DNA from: JAJCYL01 sp965206015
Lineage (GTDB): Bacteria > Bacteroidota > Bacteroidia > Cytophagales > Cyclobacteriaceae
DNA length: 64,000 nt
NCBI GenBank assembly: GCA_965206015.1
Contig: CBDBIW010000016.1
Coordinates: forward strand, 1,116,001 to 1,180,000
Direction: 5' to 3'
Shown: in pieces, positions 25,426-34,756 of the stretch
Layout: the number at the start of each line of letters is the position of its first letter
How positions within the stretch are numbered: the first letter of the stretch is position 1
Notes under the pieces: model-generated
The model's input: the letters and a program-made list of their open reading frames with translations, nothing else
Databases searched by the model: none
Told to the model about the DNA's origin: nothing
Translations under genes and position numbers: made by a program

Positions 25426-26481
25426 ATGGCTTTACTTGATTATGTGCTTGAACCGCCATCCTACGGTTGGACTGATGATAAAGGGAATCTTGTCAAACCT
25501 TCTGCTGGCACAATTTTTAGAGAGTTTTTTTCCAAAATCAATATTTTAAAAACAAGGAAAAACTGGCTTGCTTTCACTAGTTGGTTTTGGGTACTGTGTT
25601 TACTTCCGTTTCTGCTGGTTTTTATCTTCCAGTATTTTAGTCTATGGCTTCTAGTGCTTGGTTTTCTTTACAGTATGGTATTAATGGGAAGTCATGGCAC
25701 AGTTTGGTATCATCGATATGGCACTCATAATGCTTTTAAGTTTAGCAATAACTTTTGGCGCATCTTAACTAAGAATCTGGTTCTCAAAGTTGTACCAGAT
25801 GAGGCCTACATAGTTTCTCATCATGTCCATCATTTTAAACCCGATCTTCCAGGTGACCCTTACAATACTACTGTAAGTTGGTTGTATTGTTTCCTCGCTG
25901 ATGCCAATCATCAGGGGGTGGCCAGAAATTTGAGTGAAAAAGATTACAAGATCGCTACCGGATTTATTAAACATACAGGGACAGCGATTAATTCCTATGA
26001 GGAATATAAAACATGGGCATCAATCACTAAACCACTTCCACTGTTGCTCAATTGGGTTTTGAATTGGTCATTTTGGGGTACTGTCTTCTTCTTAATTGGC
26101 GGGTTTCCATTGCTGTGTGCACTTTTTGGGGCGGCACACGTTTGGGCTATTGGTATCCGAACCTTTAATTACGAAGGCCACGGCAAAGGCAAAGATAGAC
26201 GTGAGGAAGGGGTGGATTTTAATTGGGATGACCTTTCTATTAATCAATATTGGCCAGGATATGTTGCCGGTGAATGGCATAATAATCATCATTTATATCC
26301 TCACAGTGCTCAAAATGGATTTAAACCAGAGCAGATTGACCTGCCCTGGTATTATATAAAGTTTCTTCATTGGTTGGGAGGTATAAAATCCTATCACAAC
26401 AACAAAGAAGATTTTTACAATGATCATTATTTGCCCTATCTGAAGGAAAAGAAAAATCAGACGAAGAAATTGGTCAATTGA
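25426..26481 (+). CDS. Membrane fatty-acid desaturase (acyl-CoA delta-9-like)
   Basis: This 351-residue di-iron enzyme inserts a double bond in acyl chains. The three histidine clusters are visible: H90 with HRYGTH at 96-101, HHVHH at 132-136 and HNNHH at 285-289. Two pairs of membrane helices lie at about 48-88 and 205-245. The HRYGTH, VSHHVHH and GEWHNNHHLYPHSAQNGF segments follow the stearoyl-CoA desaturase type. I chose the ATG at 25426 over a TTG six bases upstream. It is single and divergent from the esterase gene. A role in membrane fluidity is inferred. Confidence 0.88.
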   Translation: MALLDYVLEPPSYGWTDDKGNLVKPSAGTIFREFFSKINILKTRKNWLAFTSWFWVLCLLPFLLVFIFQYFSLWLLVLGFLYSMVLMGSHGTVWYHRYGTHNAFKFSNNFWRILTKNLVLKVVPDEAYIVSHHVHHFKPDLPGDPYNTTVSWLYCFLADANHQGVARNLSEKDYKIATGFIKHTGTAINSYEEYKTWASITKPLPLLLNWVLNWSFWGTVFFLIGGFPLLCALFGAAHVWAIGIRTFNYEGHGKGKDRREEGVDFNWDDLSINQYWPGYVAGEWHNNHHLYPHSAQNGFKPEQIDLPWYYIKFLHWLGGIKSYHNNKEDFYNDHYLPYLKEKKNQTKKLVN

Positions 26482-26493
26482 GTTGGAAGCTCT

Positions 26494-27648
26494 CTAAAGA
26501 ATAATCCCGAAACTTATCGCGTTCAATGATGGACCCCTAGTGTCAACAAACACTTCGCTGAGGTCATAGTTAACAAAGAAATCATACCCTTTATAACCGA
26601 CCTGACCCCTTAGACCGTACCGGAAATTGTTCATAAAAAAATTGCTGCTTTCCCTGTCCTTATCTCTATCACCATCTTCCTTGAAAACAATTTTTGAATG
26701 ACTGCCAAGTCTATAGCCGCCATAAACACCACCTCCAATTCTAAAACCTCTCCTCTTATATTTAGTGACACGGATCGAACCTTTCTCGATTTTCTTCACC
26801 TGCCTACTGCCGTAACTAAAATCAAACATTGGCACTAAATGTGCATTTATATAAGTGGCTGATAACTTACTTTTGATACCATTAACAGAATTGTCACTTG
26901 AGAAAACTACCTCGGTATCTTCCTTAGTAATTCTGGTATTGGTGTCATCAAACTTCCAATTGAACCAGCTCAGGTGACCACCCCACTCTATAAAGAGAGG
27001 GCCCGCAATGGATGTTTTATGAGTTAAGGCCAACCCTAAGTACCATGAACCCCAAGGTTTGATTGTGTATTGTGCATTAGACGACCCGTCAGGGAACTCT
27101 CCATCCTGGAGCCAGTTATTTAAGCCAAATTCGACGTTAAACGAATGCCTGGTACTCCAACTTCTTCTTTCTATATGCTCTGATTTTTTGTAATCGGAAA
27201 GCTCCAAGTGATCCAGATTTTCGAGCTCATCTTCAATGTCCTCAAAACTATCTGCACCAATTTCGTAATTGGCGATTTTAATACTTACACCACTCTTGTT
27301 TCTTGTTTCATCACGATTCGATTTTCTGTTTTGAACAACAATTGTAGTGTCTCTTAAATATCGGCCACCTTGGTTATCCTCAATCGTTAGATACTCAACA
27401 TCCTCTTCTGCTGAGTCAATTGAAACAGCGAGATCGCTTAGCATCTGATTGATGTCGTAGAATTGAAGTGATTTTAAGTCGGATGGGTCCTCGATTAACA
27501 CCAGTATTCTACTATTGTTACCAAATTCCAAAACGATGGTGTCTGTCACGGTTTCATATTCTGCAGCTTTTACTTGCGTAAGCAAGCACCAACCAACACA
27601 GCATAAGCATGCCGTGGCCATTTTTTTAAGTGTAATAATAATTTTCAT
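26494..27648 (-). CDS. Predicted exported beta-barrel-type protein of a sigma-factor operon
   Basis: This 384-residue protein of no recognised family has a signal peptide (IITLKKMATACLCCVGWCLL, then TQVKAAE). A region rich in Asp, Glu and Ser with little structure (about 90-165) follows. The last 200 residues have alternating aromatic strands ending in GPSLNAISFGIIL, as in outer-membrane barrels (WGSWYLGLALTHKTS, GFRIGGGVYGGYRLG). The ATG at 27648 puts the signal peptide at the N-terminus; an upstream start at 27681 would add 11 charged residues. It is the third gene after an ECF sigma factor and a membrane-anchored protein and is probably an envelope target or sensor of that system. Confidence 0.65.
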   Translation of the reverse strand: MKIIITLKKMATACLCCVGWCLLTQVKAAEYETVTDTIVLEFGNNSRILVLIEDPSDLKSLQFYDINQMLSDLAVSIDSAEEDVEYLTIEDNQGGRYLRDTTIVVQNRKSNRDETRNKSGVSIKIANYEIGADSFEDIEDELENLDHLELSDYKKSEHIERRSWSTRHSFNVEFGLNNWLQDGEFPDGSSNAQYTIKPWGSWYLGLALTHKTSIAGPLFIEWGGHLSWFNWKFDDTNTRITKEDTEVVFSSDNSVNGIKSKLSATYINAHLVPMFDFSYGSRQVKKIEKGSIRVTKYKRRGFRIGGGVYGGYRLGSHSKIVFKEDGDRDKDRESSNFFMNNFRYGLRGQVGYKGYDFFVNYDLSEVFVDTRGPSLNAISFGIIL

Positions 27649-27687
27649 GTCCTTTTTATTTTGAGTTTTGCCGTTAGGCATTGAGTT

Positions 27688-28467
27688 CTAATCATCATTC
27701 TTATTGAAAAAGTTTTCCTTTGCATCCCTCAAGTCGGCGATTAAGGAGCCGTTTGCCAAACTGCGAGCAGAATTAAGAATTCTATTGAATGTACCATCCT
27801 TGACATTACTTGAGTCGGAAGTAACTTTGGATTCAGCGACAAGAGATTTCTTTGTTCTTCCTGAGATATAGGTGATTCTGACTTTTGGCAATGATTTTTC
27901 AACCACATCCGTAGTTACATCCTGTACTTCAGACTCAGCGACAATCAACGCATTTTCCGATTTCATAATTAGGTCTGGTATTTCAACTTCCTGAACATTG
28001 TTGACTTTTTCAACAATCTCACGAGCAATTAGCTCTTCTGGCTGCATTAATGGCATATTAGTCTTAAGAATTGTCTCCTTGAGAATTATGGGACCAATGT
28101 TATCAGGGGTTTCCGCAACCTCAGCCACAATTGTTTCAGATACTTCCGAGATAATAGTCTCTTCAATTGGTTTCAAACTTTTAATTGAATTTGTTAAATC
28201 AACTTCCGGTTCATTCACTTCTGAAATCACCTCATTTGTTGGGGAATTGATGGAAGCAATTTCAACACTCTCTTGACTATTATTGACCCAAAACCACGTG
28301 GAGAAACTGAGAACTATACTTACCGAAGCAGCGATGTAAACCCAACCCGTCGATTTCTTTCTTTCAGAAATTTTATTTTGAAATTTCTGGAATGCTACGC
28401 CGCCGGGAACTATCTCAGAATGTTCCAGCTTGTCCTTAAATAGTTGATCCAATTTGTGTTTAGTCAT
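27688..28467 (-). CDS. Single-pass membrane protein, probable anti-sigma factor
   Basis: This 259-residue protein has an N-terminal cytoplasmic part of about 40 residues (MTKHKLDQLFKDKLEHSEIV), one membrane helix (VYIAASVSIVLSFSTWFWVN, about 43-62) and a long, low-complexity outer part rich in Glu, Val and Ser. It overlaps the end of the sigma-factor gene by 8 bases, and such coupling plus topology is typical of anti-sigma factors. No zinc-binding anti-sigma motif is present, so the assignment rests on position and topology. Confidence 0.65.
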   Translation of the reverse strand: MTKHKLDQLFKDKLEHSEIVPGGVAFQKFQNKISERKKSTGWVYIAASVSIVLSFSTWFWVNNSQESVEIASINSPTNEVISEVNEPEVDLTNSIKSLKPIEETIISEVSETIVAEVAETPDNIGPIILKETILKTNMPLMQPEELIAREIVEKVNNVQEVEIPDLIMKSENALIVAESEVQDVTTDVVEKSLPKVRITYISGRTKKSLVAESKVTSDSSNVKDGTFNRILNSARSLANGSLIADLRDAKENFFNKNDD

Positions 28468-29041
28468 TGGTCAATAGTTTAGTGTCCATAATTTTTTCGG
28501 CACCGACCAACTTATGTTGAAGTAATACCCGAGCTCTGCTTAACTGAGATTTAGAAGTATTGACACTGATATCAAGGTGTTCAGCAATTTCTTTATGTGA
28601 ATAACCTTCAATGGCATACAAGTTGAAGACCGTTCTATATCCGTTCGGTAAAGATGCTACCAGGCTGAGCAGGTCGTATTCTTCGAGCTTGTCACCCAAT
28701 TCTTGATAATCGAGAGTTAATTCAGCTTTTTCGACATCAACAGCCATGAAAATGCTTTTATTTTTTCGCAGGTAGGTGAGACATTCATTAATTACTATGC
28801 GTCTAATCCAGCCTTCGAAGCTTCCTTCTCTTTTAAATTGTTCTAACTTTTCAAATACTTTCATTATCGAAGCAATCATTACATCTTCGGCTTCATCACG
28901 ATCTTTCAAATAACGAGAGCATACACTAAGCATCTTTGCGGAATATTTTCCATAGAGAGATTCTTGGGCGACTCGCTTGCCGCTTAGACACCCCTCTATA
29001 ATTTCGTCATCATTGATTGACTTTTTAATCGTCAATTTCAT
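28460..29041 (-). CDS. ECF-type RNA polymerase sigma factor (sigma-70 family)
   Basis: This 193-residue protein has region 2 (YLKDRDEAEDVMIASIMKVF, then FEGWIRRIVINECLTYLRKN) and region 4 (LPNGYRTVFNLYAIEGYSHK, then EIAEHLDISVNTSKSQLSRA, the helix-turn-helix that binds the -35 element). Length and architecture match ECF factors. It is the first gene of a three-gene cassette with a membrane protein and an exported protein, an arrangement used for envelope sensing. The 282 bases upstream contain no other recognisable gene. Confidence 0.93.
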   Translation of the reverse strand: MKLTIKKSINDDEIIEGCLSGKRVAQESLYGKYSAKMLSVCSRYLKDRDEAEDVMIASIMKVFEKLEQFKREGSFEGWIRRIVINECLTYLRKNKSIFMAVDVEKAELTLDYQELGDKLEEYDLLSLVASLPNGYRTVFNLYAIEGYSHKEIAEHLDISVNTSKSQLSRARVLLQHKLVGAEKIMDTKLLTND

Positions 29042-29323
29042 TTTGAAACCTTACGAAATGAAGATGCACCAAAATTCTCAGAGGTTGCGTCCTCATAAAT
29101 ACTGACTGCTAATATTTCCGAATAAATAACCTGAAATACTGAGTAATACTACTCAGAATGGTCACCAAGACACCTTCTTTTATACCAATATAAGGCACTA
29201 ATTGGTGAAATATATGGCGTTGTAGGCAACTTTTATCACAAAATAAATTTATATTTGAGTGGATTTTGAATATGCCTTCAGGAATGACGTATTGTATTTT
29301 TTGTTACCTTAAACAGATGACTA

Positions 29324-29827
29324 ATGACATCCCAAAAAGTAATTAGAGAGGAAGAGGTATGGAAATCTATTAATGGCTTTGGCAATTATGAAGTTTCTAA
29401 TACCGGTAAAATTAGAAGTAAGGATAGGAAATCCTGGCACTCTGGGAGTAAGATTTACATGAGTGTAAAAGGAAGGGTCATGGCGCAGCGGTGGAACAAG
29501 CTGTGTAAATGCTATTTTATGGATTTGATAGACAACGGCGGGAAACGAAGAACCGTTTATCCGCACAAGGAAGTTGCTCTGGCATTTTGCATTAATCCTG
29601 ATCCGGATAATAACACAATGATCATTCACAGTGACAATAATCCACGGAATAACGATTCCACAAATCTGGAATGGGTTACACCGTCCGCTCACATGCTGTT
29701 CCAATTCAAAGTTGGCAACAAAGACAATTACGAGGTTTGGAAGGTGAGAAAGAAACGTTATAAGAATGGTTTTAAGGAAACCACCGTTTTTAAAGGCAGA
29801 GGAAGAAAGAAGAAAGCGGTGGATTAA
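29324..29827 (+). CDS. NUMOD4-HNH endonuclease, homing-nuclease-like
   Basis: This 167-residue protein begins with a NUMOD4 DNA-binding motif (EEVWKSINGFGNYEVSNTGKI followed by RSKDRK) and continues with an HNH-type core (YPHKEVALAFCINPDP, MIIHSDNNPRNNDSTNLEWV). The architecture is that of phage-borne and free-standing homing endonucleases. It stands alone between the sigma operon and the carboxylase gene. An antisense reading frame (29321-29929) covers it but has no recognisable content. It may be a selfish gene without an intron or intein host. Confidence 0.85.
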   Translation: MTSQKVIREEEVWKSINGFGNYEVSNTGKIRSKDRKSWHSGSKIYMSVKGRVMAQRWNKLCKCYFMDLIDNGGKRRTVYPHKEVALAFCINPDPDNNTMIIHSDNNPRNNDSTNLEWVTPSAHMLFQFKVGNKDNYEVWKVRKKRYKNGFKETTVFKGRGRKKKAVD

Positions 29828-29943
29828 GAAATTGGTAGAGGTGCCATCTAATGGGACTGCTTCGCCGTGGTTTAGTATTATTATTTTTCCAATAGCTGAA
29901 ATTGGTCTAATTTCAAGTTCTAAGGTCATTTAGATAAGCATAA

Positions 29944-31572
29944 ATGAATGTAGAGCTTAATAAGAATGAGGATGAGTTTAAGCAAATGCTCTATAAACTG
30001 ACTGCCAGGTCAGTTGCGACAAAATTAGGCGGTGGAGAGAAGAAGATAGAATCTCATCACAAAAAGGGGAAACTAACTGCAAGGGAGAGGATTGATTACC
30101 TCAAAGATGCCAGGTCGGAGTTTTTGGAGATTGGCCTTTTTGCGGGAGATGGTATGTATACAGATGTTGGCGGATGTCCATCGGGTGGAGTGGTTTGTGG
30201 AATTGGCTATATAAAAAACAGACAATGTGTTATTGTAGCCAATGATGTCACGGTAAAGGCAGGAGCCTGGTTCCCAATTACCACTAAGAAAAATATGCGT
30301 GCTCAGGAAATCGCAATGGAAAATAAGCTGCCAATAGTTTATCTTGTTGACAGTGCTGGAGTATTTCTCCCAATGCAGGACGAGATTTTTCCAGACAAAT
30401 ATCACTTTGGTAGGCAATTCAGAAACAATGCAAAAATGTCCTCGGAAGGAATTGTACAGATTGCTGCAATTATGGGAAGTTGTGTGGCTGGTGGTGCCTA
30501 TCTTCCTATCATGTCAGACGAAGCCCTCATTGTTGATAAAACAGGGTCTATATTCCTGGCGGGAAGCTATCTTGTCAAAGCTGCTGTTGGTGAGGACATA
30601 GACAATGAGACATTAGGAGGAGCAACAACTCATTGTGAGATTTCCGGAGTAACCGATAACAAATATAATTCTGACGAAGAGTGTTTGGATGCTATTCGGA
30701 AACTTTTTGACAAATTTGGCCATACTGAAAACACTGGATTTGATCGTGCAAAATCCAAACCTCCCAAATACGATCCGAAGGAGATTTACAAATTGTTTCC
30801 TATCAATAGGGCAAAGCCATATGACATGCTGGAAATTATTAAGTGTATTGTCGATGAATCGGAAGTGCAGGAATACAAGTCGGATTACGGGAAAACATTG
30901 CTATGTGGATATGCCAGGATTGATGGTTGGGCCGTTGGAATTGTCGCGAACCAGCGGAAAATTGTAAAAACAAAAAAAGGGGAGATGCAGATGGGTGGAG
31001 TAATTTACTCCGATAGTGCTGATAAGGCCGCCAGGTTTGTCATGAATTGCAATCAAAGGAAAATACCTCTATTATTTCTTCATGATGTAAGCGGATTTAT
31101 GATAGGCAGTAGGGCAGAGCACGGGGGTATTATAAAGGACGGAGCGAAGATGGTGAATGCCGTTGCTAATTCAGTTGTACCAAAATTTACAGTTGTATTA
31201 GGTAATTCTTATGGTGCTGGCAATTATGCAATGTGTGGAAAAGCTTATGACCCAAGATTAATTTTTGCTTGGCCAAGTGCTGAAATAGCGGTTATGAGCG
31301 GAGGTTCGGCAGCAAAGACTTTGCTCCAGATTAAGGTATCGACTCTCAAAGGTCAGGGAAAGAAGATTACATCTGAGGAGGAGAAAAAGTTATTAGATGA
31401 TATCACTGATAAATATAATGAGCAATTAAGCCCTTATTATGCCGCCTCACGCCTCTGGGTTGATGGAATTATTGATCCTGTTGAAACTATAAAAGCAATT
31501 TCAATGGGAATTGAAGCCGCAAACCAGGCACCCCTTGAAAAGAGATTTAACCCCGGAGTTATACAAACGTAG
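29944..31572 (+). CDS. Acyl-CoA carboxylase carboxyltransferase (beta) subunit, methylcrotonyl-CoA carboxylase-like
   Basis: This 542-residue enzyme transfers carboxyl groups from carboxybiotin to an acyl-CoA. KLTARERIDYLKD, the oxyanion-hole segments (GGAYLPIMSDEALIV, SYGAGNYAMCGKAY) and VYLVDSAGVFLPMQDEIF are close to the methylcrotonyl-CoA carboxylase beta type that serves leucine breakdown. FLAGSYLVKAAVGEDIDNE fits this branch. No biotin-carboxylase subunit lies nearby, so the partner is encoded elsewhere. The exact substrate, methylcrotonyl- or another acyl-CoA, cannot be fixed from sequence. Confidence 0.9.
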   Translation: MNVELNKNEDEFKQMLYKLTARSVATKLGGGEKKIESHHKKGKLTARERIDYLKDARSEFLEIGLFAGDGMYTDVGGCPSGGVVCGIGYIKNRQCVIVANDVTVKAGAWFPITTKKNMRAQEIAMENKLPIVYLVDSAGVFLPMQDEIFPDKYHFGRQFRNNAKMSSEGIVQIAAIMGSCVAGGAYLPIMSDEALIVDKTGSIFLAGSYLVKAAVGEDIDNETLGGATTHCEISGVTDNKYNSDEECLDAIRKLFDKFGHTENTGFDRAKSKPPKYDPKEIYKLFPINRAKPYDMLEIIKCIVDESEVQEYKSDYGKTLLCGYARIDGWAVGIVANQRKIVKTKKGEMQMGGVIYSDSADKAARFVMNCNQRKIPLLFLHDVSGFMIGSRAEHGGIIKDGAKMVNAVANSVVPKFTVVLGNSYGAGNYAMCGKAYDPRLIFAWPSAEIAVMSGGSAAKTLLQIKVSTLKGQGKKITSEEEKKLLDDITDKYNEQLSPYYAASRLWVDGIIDPVETIKAISMGIEAANQAPLEKRFNPGVIQT

Positions 31573-31609
31573 TATTGATTCAGTATGCAATTATTTGTAA
31601 ATTGATTTT

Positions 31610-32455
31610 ATGCAGGAGAACGAGCTAAAGGCGTTGGTGTCCTTGCTAGATGACGATGATACAGAAGTGTCCTCGCATGTCGAAGAACAAATTATTTCTT
31701 TAGGTACAGAGATTATACCTTTTTTGGAGGAAGAATGGGAAAAGAGTTTCAATCCAACAATTCAGACAAGGATCGAAGACTTAATTCATAATCTCCAGTT
31801 CACCTTGGTAAAAGAACGTTTGACAGCTTGGGCAGAGCAAGAAGGGCAAGATCTTTTGGAAGGAATGTGGATTGTTTCCACCTATCTATATCCTGATTTA
31901 GAACTTAGCAAGTTGAAGCAAGATATAGAACAGATTTACTATGAAATCTGGTTAGAATTTAGAAATGCGCTCAGTCCAATTGACCAGATCAAAATCCTAA
32001 ATGGTGTTCTTTTCAGCAAATTGAAGTTTCGTGCAAATACGAAAAACTTCCATTCACCTTCCAACTCCATGCTTAATGTAGTTTTGGATTCTAAAAGGGG
32101 AAATCCTATTACTCTCTGTACTGTCTATATGTTGGTAGCGGCTAAATTGGAGATGCCTGTTTATGGTGTAAATCTTCCTAACATGTTTATTCTAACTTAC
32201 AAAACGGATGACATTACCTTTTATATCAATGCTTTTAACCGGGGTATTGTTTTTACTAAGGAGGATATTGATCACTACTTAAAAAACCTCAACCTGAATG
32301 CACTGCCCCGTTTTTATGACCCATGTGATAATATTGAATTTATAAAAAGATCTTTTAGGAACTTAGTCGTGGCATTTGAGAAGTTGGGCGAATATCACAA
32401 AATGGAAGAAGTCAAGATGTTATTGAATTCCATTCGCAATGAGGGTATGCTTTAA
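31610..32455 (+). CDS. SirB1-type transglutaminase-like protein
   Basis: This 281-residue protein has an N-terminal helical, HEAT-like segment (1-70, LVSLLDDDDTEVSSHVEEQI). The SirB1/transglutaminase-like domain follows (IDQIKILNGVLFSKLKFRAN, NSMLNVVLDSKRGNPITLCT, VNLPNMFIL). The usual catalytic Cys position appears in PITLCTVYMLVAAKL, but enzyme activity has not been shown for this family. It follows the carboxylase gene by 37 bases and may share its transcript. It ends by overlapping the convergent redoxin gene by 4 bases. Confidence 0.78.
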   Translation: MQENELKALVSLLDDDDTEVSSHVEEQIISLGTEIIPFLEEEWEKSFNPTIQTRIEDLIHNLQFTLVKERLTAWAEQEGQDLLEGMWIVSTYLYPDLELSKLKQDIEQIYYEIWLEFRNALSPIDQIKILNGVLFSKLKFRANTKNFHSPSNSMLNVVLDSKRGNPITLCTVYMLVAAKLEMPVYGVNLPNMFILTYKTDDITFYINAFNRGIVFTKEDIDHYLKNLNLNALPRFYDPCDNIEFIKRSFRNLVVAFEKLGEYHKMEEVKMLLNSIRNEGML

Positions 32456-33036
32456 ATTTTAATCATGCAACCAATAGGCCTGCTATTAATTTGAGGTACA
32501 GGTCTGTTCCTGATTAACATTTCAACAGCTTCCTGAAAGTATGCGTCATGTACATCATTTACATTTTGCGGATTATCATCAATAGATCCCCTATAAACCA
32601 CCTTATATTCCGAGCCAGTGGGTTTGAGAAGAAATGCTTCTGGATTTTTGGTCGCTCCTAACAATTTACTAACCTGCTGATTGTTGTCTACCAGATAAGG
32701 AAATGGATAACCCTTTGATTCAGCCTTATCTTTCATTTGGGGCTTCTTATCAGCAGGGCTTAATGCCGGATTATTTGAATTGACCAGAAGGAAATTAATT
32801 CCTGCGGCTTCATATTTTGCATAAAGATTTAATATTCTATCCTCATAGAGCTTGGCATACGGACAGTAATTACTGGTAAAAATTATCGCGATGCCTTTTG
32901 CATCATGATAATTTGACAATGAAAATGACGACTCATCAATGGCGTTAGTCAAAGAAAAATCAGAGATCGTTTGACTACTTAACGGCAAATTAAAAAATAA
33001 GAAAAGATGTAAAGTGAGTGCTCGGATCACATTCAT
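32452..33036 (-). CDS. Exported thioredoxin-fold redoxin
   Basis: This 194-residue protein has an N-terminal signal sequence (LTLHLFLFFNLPLSSQ). The redoxin fold carries its single active-site Cys58 in NYCPYAKLYEDR, in an AhpC/TSA-like position, followed by LLVNSNNPALSPADKKPQMK, PYLVDNNQQVSKLLGATKNP and EAFLL. The last residues (SRPIGCMIKI) contain Cys190, which in this Bacteroidota subgroup may act as a second redox Cys. It is downstream of the phosphopantetheinyl transferase gene by 30 bases. A periplasmic peroxidase or thiol-redox role is inferred. Confidence 0.82.
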   Translation of the reverse strand: MNVIRALTLHLFLFFNLPLSSQTISDFSLTNAIDESSFSLSNYHDAKGIAIIFTSNYCPYAKLYEDRILNLYAKYEAAGINFLLVNSNNPALSPADKKPQMKDKAESKGYPFPYLVDNNQQVSKLLGATKNPEAFLLKPTGSEYKVVYRGSIDDNPQNVNDVHDAYFQEAVEMLIRNRPVPQINSRPIGCMIKI

Positions 33037-33066
33037 TATTGAAATTAAGAATTCGCAGTGTACTGA

Positions 33067-33702
33067 TCAAGAAATGTATGTTCCTTCTTTATAAACCAGC
33101 CATTGTGTGTCAATTTTTTCGAATTTCAGACTAAATGCTTCTTTAAAATCGTCGATTTTAATTTCACCCTTCAAATGGTCACTGTCTCTGAGAGTAATTG
33201 TTAAATGTTGTTTAAAGATCAATTGCTTTCTTCCATAAATCTTGTAAAGACATTCTTTAGCTGCCCAAAGTATAGTTAATTGGTCTATATCATTAGATAA
33301 TTTTAACTCATTTTCCGACAGGAATTTATGCCTGATACGAAAAATCTGATCTCGAGGAGCTTCAATATCAATACCGGTGAATCCTGATAAATCTAAGATC
33401 GCGGCGGCATAGGGATAAGCGTGTGATATTGAAATATGGATGTTGGCCGTATTTAATAAATGAGGTTTTCCATGGGAATCTTTTATAATACCACTATAAG
33501 AGAATCCCTCGTTCTCCACCAAGTGTCTTATTAAATGCCGTGTCGCAATAATTTCTAGCTTCTTTTTTTCAAGCAGGTTGCTGGTGATCTCATTTTGATC
33601 TGTTATGAACAAAGGAGGCAAAAGTTCCTCGACTGTTTCTTCTATTTTCCAGACAGCCAATTTTACACTTGAGTTGACTTCTTTCTGGTGAACAATTGGC
33701 AT
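33067..33702 (-). CDS. 4'-phosphopantetheinyl transferase
   Basis: This 211-residue enzyme moves the phosphopantetheine arm of CoA onto carrier proteins. Two family motifs are visible: FTGIDIEAPRDQI, with the magnesium-binding Asp and Glu, and LTILWAAKECLYKIYGRKQL, with the WxxKE(A/C)xxK pattern. ISHAYPYAAAI supplies the SHS-like motif. The size matches the Sfp branch. No carrier-protein gene is near, so its target is elsewhere. Confidence 0.9.
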   Translation of the reverse strand: MPIVHQKEVNSSVKLAVWKIEETVEELLPPLFITDQNEITSNLLEKKKLEIIATRHLIRHLVENEGFSYSGIIKDSHGKPHLLNTANIHISISHAYPYAAAILDLSGFTGIDIEAPRDQIFRIRHKFLSENELKLSNDIDQLTILWAAKECLYKIYGRKQLIFKQHLTITLRDSDHLKGEIKIDDFKEAFSLKFEKIDTQWLVYKEGTYIS

Positions 33703-33767
33703 ACTTTAGCTGTCAATATGAGAAAAATGAAGCAATTACTTGTGACTGACAATAGCGATATTCACTG

Positions 33768-34673
33768 ATGAAAGTTACAGTATCCAAAACAAATAGCTGC
33801 ATTGGACACAGAGATTGTGTATATGCACTGGGTGGCTCAAGTGGCCAACATTTCTTTTCATCTGGTGGTGACGGTATGGTTGTCAAATGGGATTTGGATA
33901 ATCCGGACAATGGCGAGCTATTGGCGCAAGTGCCGACCTCAGTGTATGCGTTAAAATTTATTGAAGAGTCAAACACACTCGTAGTTGGTCAGAATTTCGA
34001 AGGGCTTCAATTGGTTAATGTTGACAAAAAGAAGGTCAAATATTCCATGAAGATTGGGGATATCGCAATTTTTGCTATTGAGAGTGTCAATGACCATCTG
34101 ATAGTTGGATTGAAATCAGGTCTAATATTGATTGTAAAACTTGATCCTATAACGCCCGTCAAGCGACTAGAATTTTCTCAAGAAAGTGCCCGAACCATTG
34201 CCATATCTGAATCCCGAAATGAGTTTGCAATTGGCTATAGTGATCATACAATCAGAATTTTTGATCTGGATACTTTTTCGATTAAAAAGGAAATTAATGC
34301 TCACACGAATTCTGTTTTTACAGTTCAATATTCACCAGATGGACAGTATCTATTAAGTGGTAGCCGTGATGCGCATATTAAAATCTGGAACACCCAAAAT
34401 TATAGTCTTGAAAAGGCCATTGTGGCTCATATGTACGCATTGAATGACCTGGTATTTAGTCCGAATGGAAAACATTTTGTAACTTGTAGTATGGATAAAT
34501 CCATCAAGATATGGGATTATTCAACCTTCAGCCTGATTAAGGTCATAGACAAATCTCGTCATGCAGGTCATGGTACATCTATCAATAAACTATTCTGGTC
34601 ACCTTATAACAACCAATTGATATCCTGTAGTGATGACAGGACACTATCATTATGGAATATAGAGTTTTCATGA
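33768..34673 (+). CDS. WD40-repeat protein
   Basis: This 301-residue protein is built of about seven WD40-like repeats forming a beta-propeller. The clearest are SVFTVQYSPDGQYLLSGSRD followed by AHIKIWN, ALNDLVFSPNGKHFVTCSMD with KSIKIWDY, and FWSPYNNQLISCSDDRTLSL ending in WNIE. There is no signal peptide, so it is cytoplasmic and probably a scaffold. It is divergent from the phosphopantetheinyl transferase gene. The partner is unknown. Confidence 0.88.
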   Translation: MKVTVSKTNSCIGHRDCVYALGGSSGQHFFSSGGDGMVVKWDLDNPDNGELLAQVPTSVYALKFIEESNTLVVGQNFEGLQLVNVDKKKVKYSMKIGDIAIFAIESVNDHLIVGLKSGLILIVKLDPITPVKRLEFSQESARTIAISESRNEFAIGYSDHTIRIFDLDTFSIKKEINAHTNSVFTVQYSPDGQYLLSGSRDAHIKIWNTQNYSLEKAIVAHMYALNDLVFSPNGKHFVTCSMDKSIKIWDYSTFSLIKVIDKSRHAGHGTSINKLFWSPYNNQLISCSDDRTLSLWNIEFS

Positions 34674-34756
34674 AAAGCATTCAGATTTGTGGAAATAATT
34701 GTGTCAAACCCCTGATTTTCAGCCATTACCGGTTTAAATTTGCACTTTATTAAATT

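Noticed and set aside
29321..29929. 202-codon antisense reading frame over the NUMOD4-HNH gene
   Set aside because: The plus strand has a recognisable NUMOD4-HNH protein, while the antisense translation resembles nothing and is rich in frame-shadow residues.
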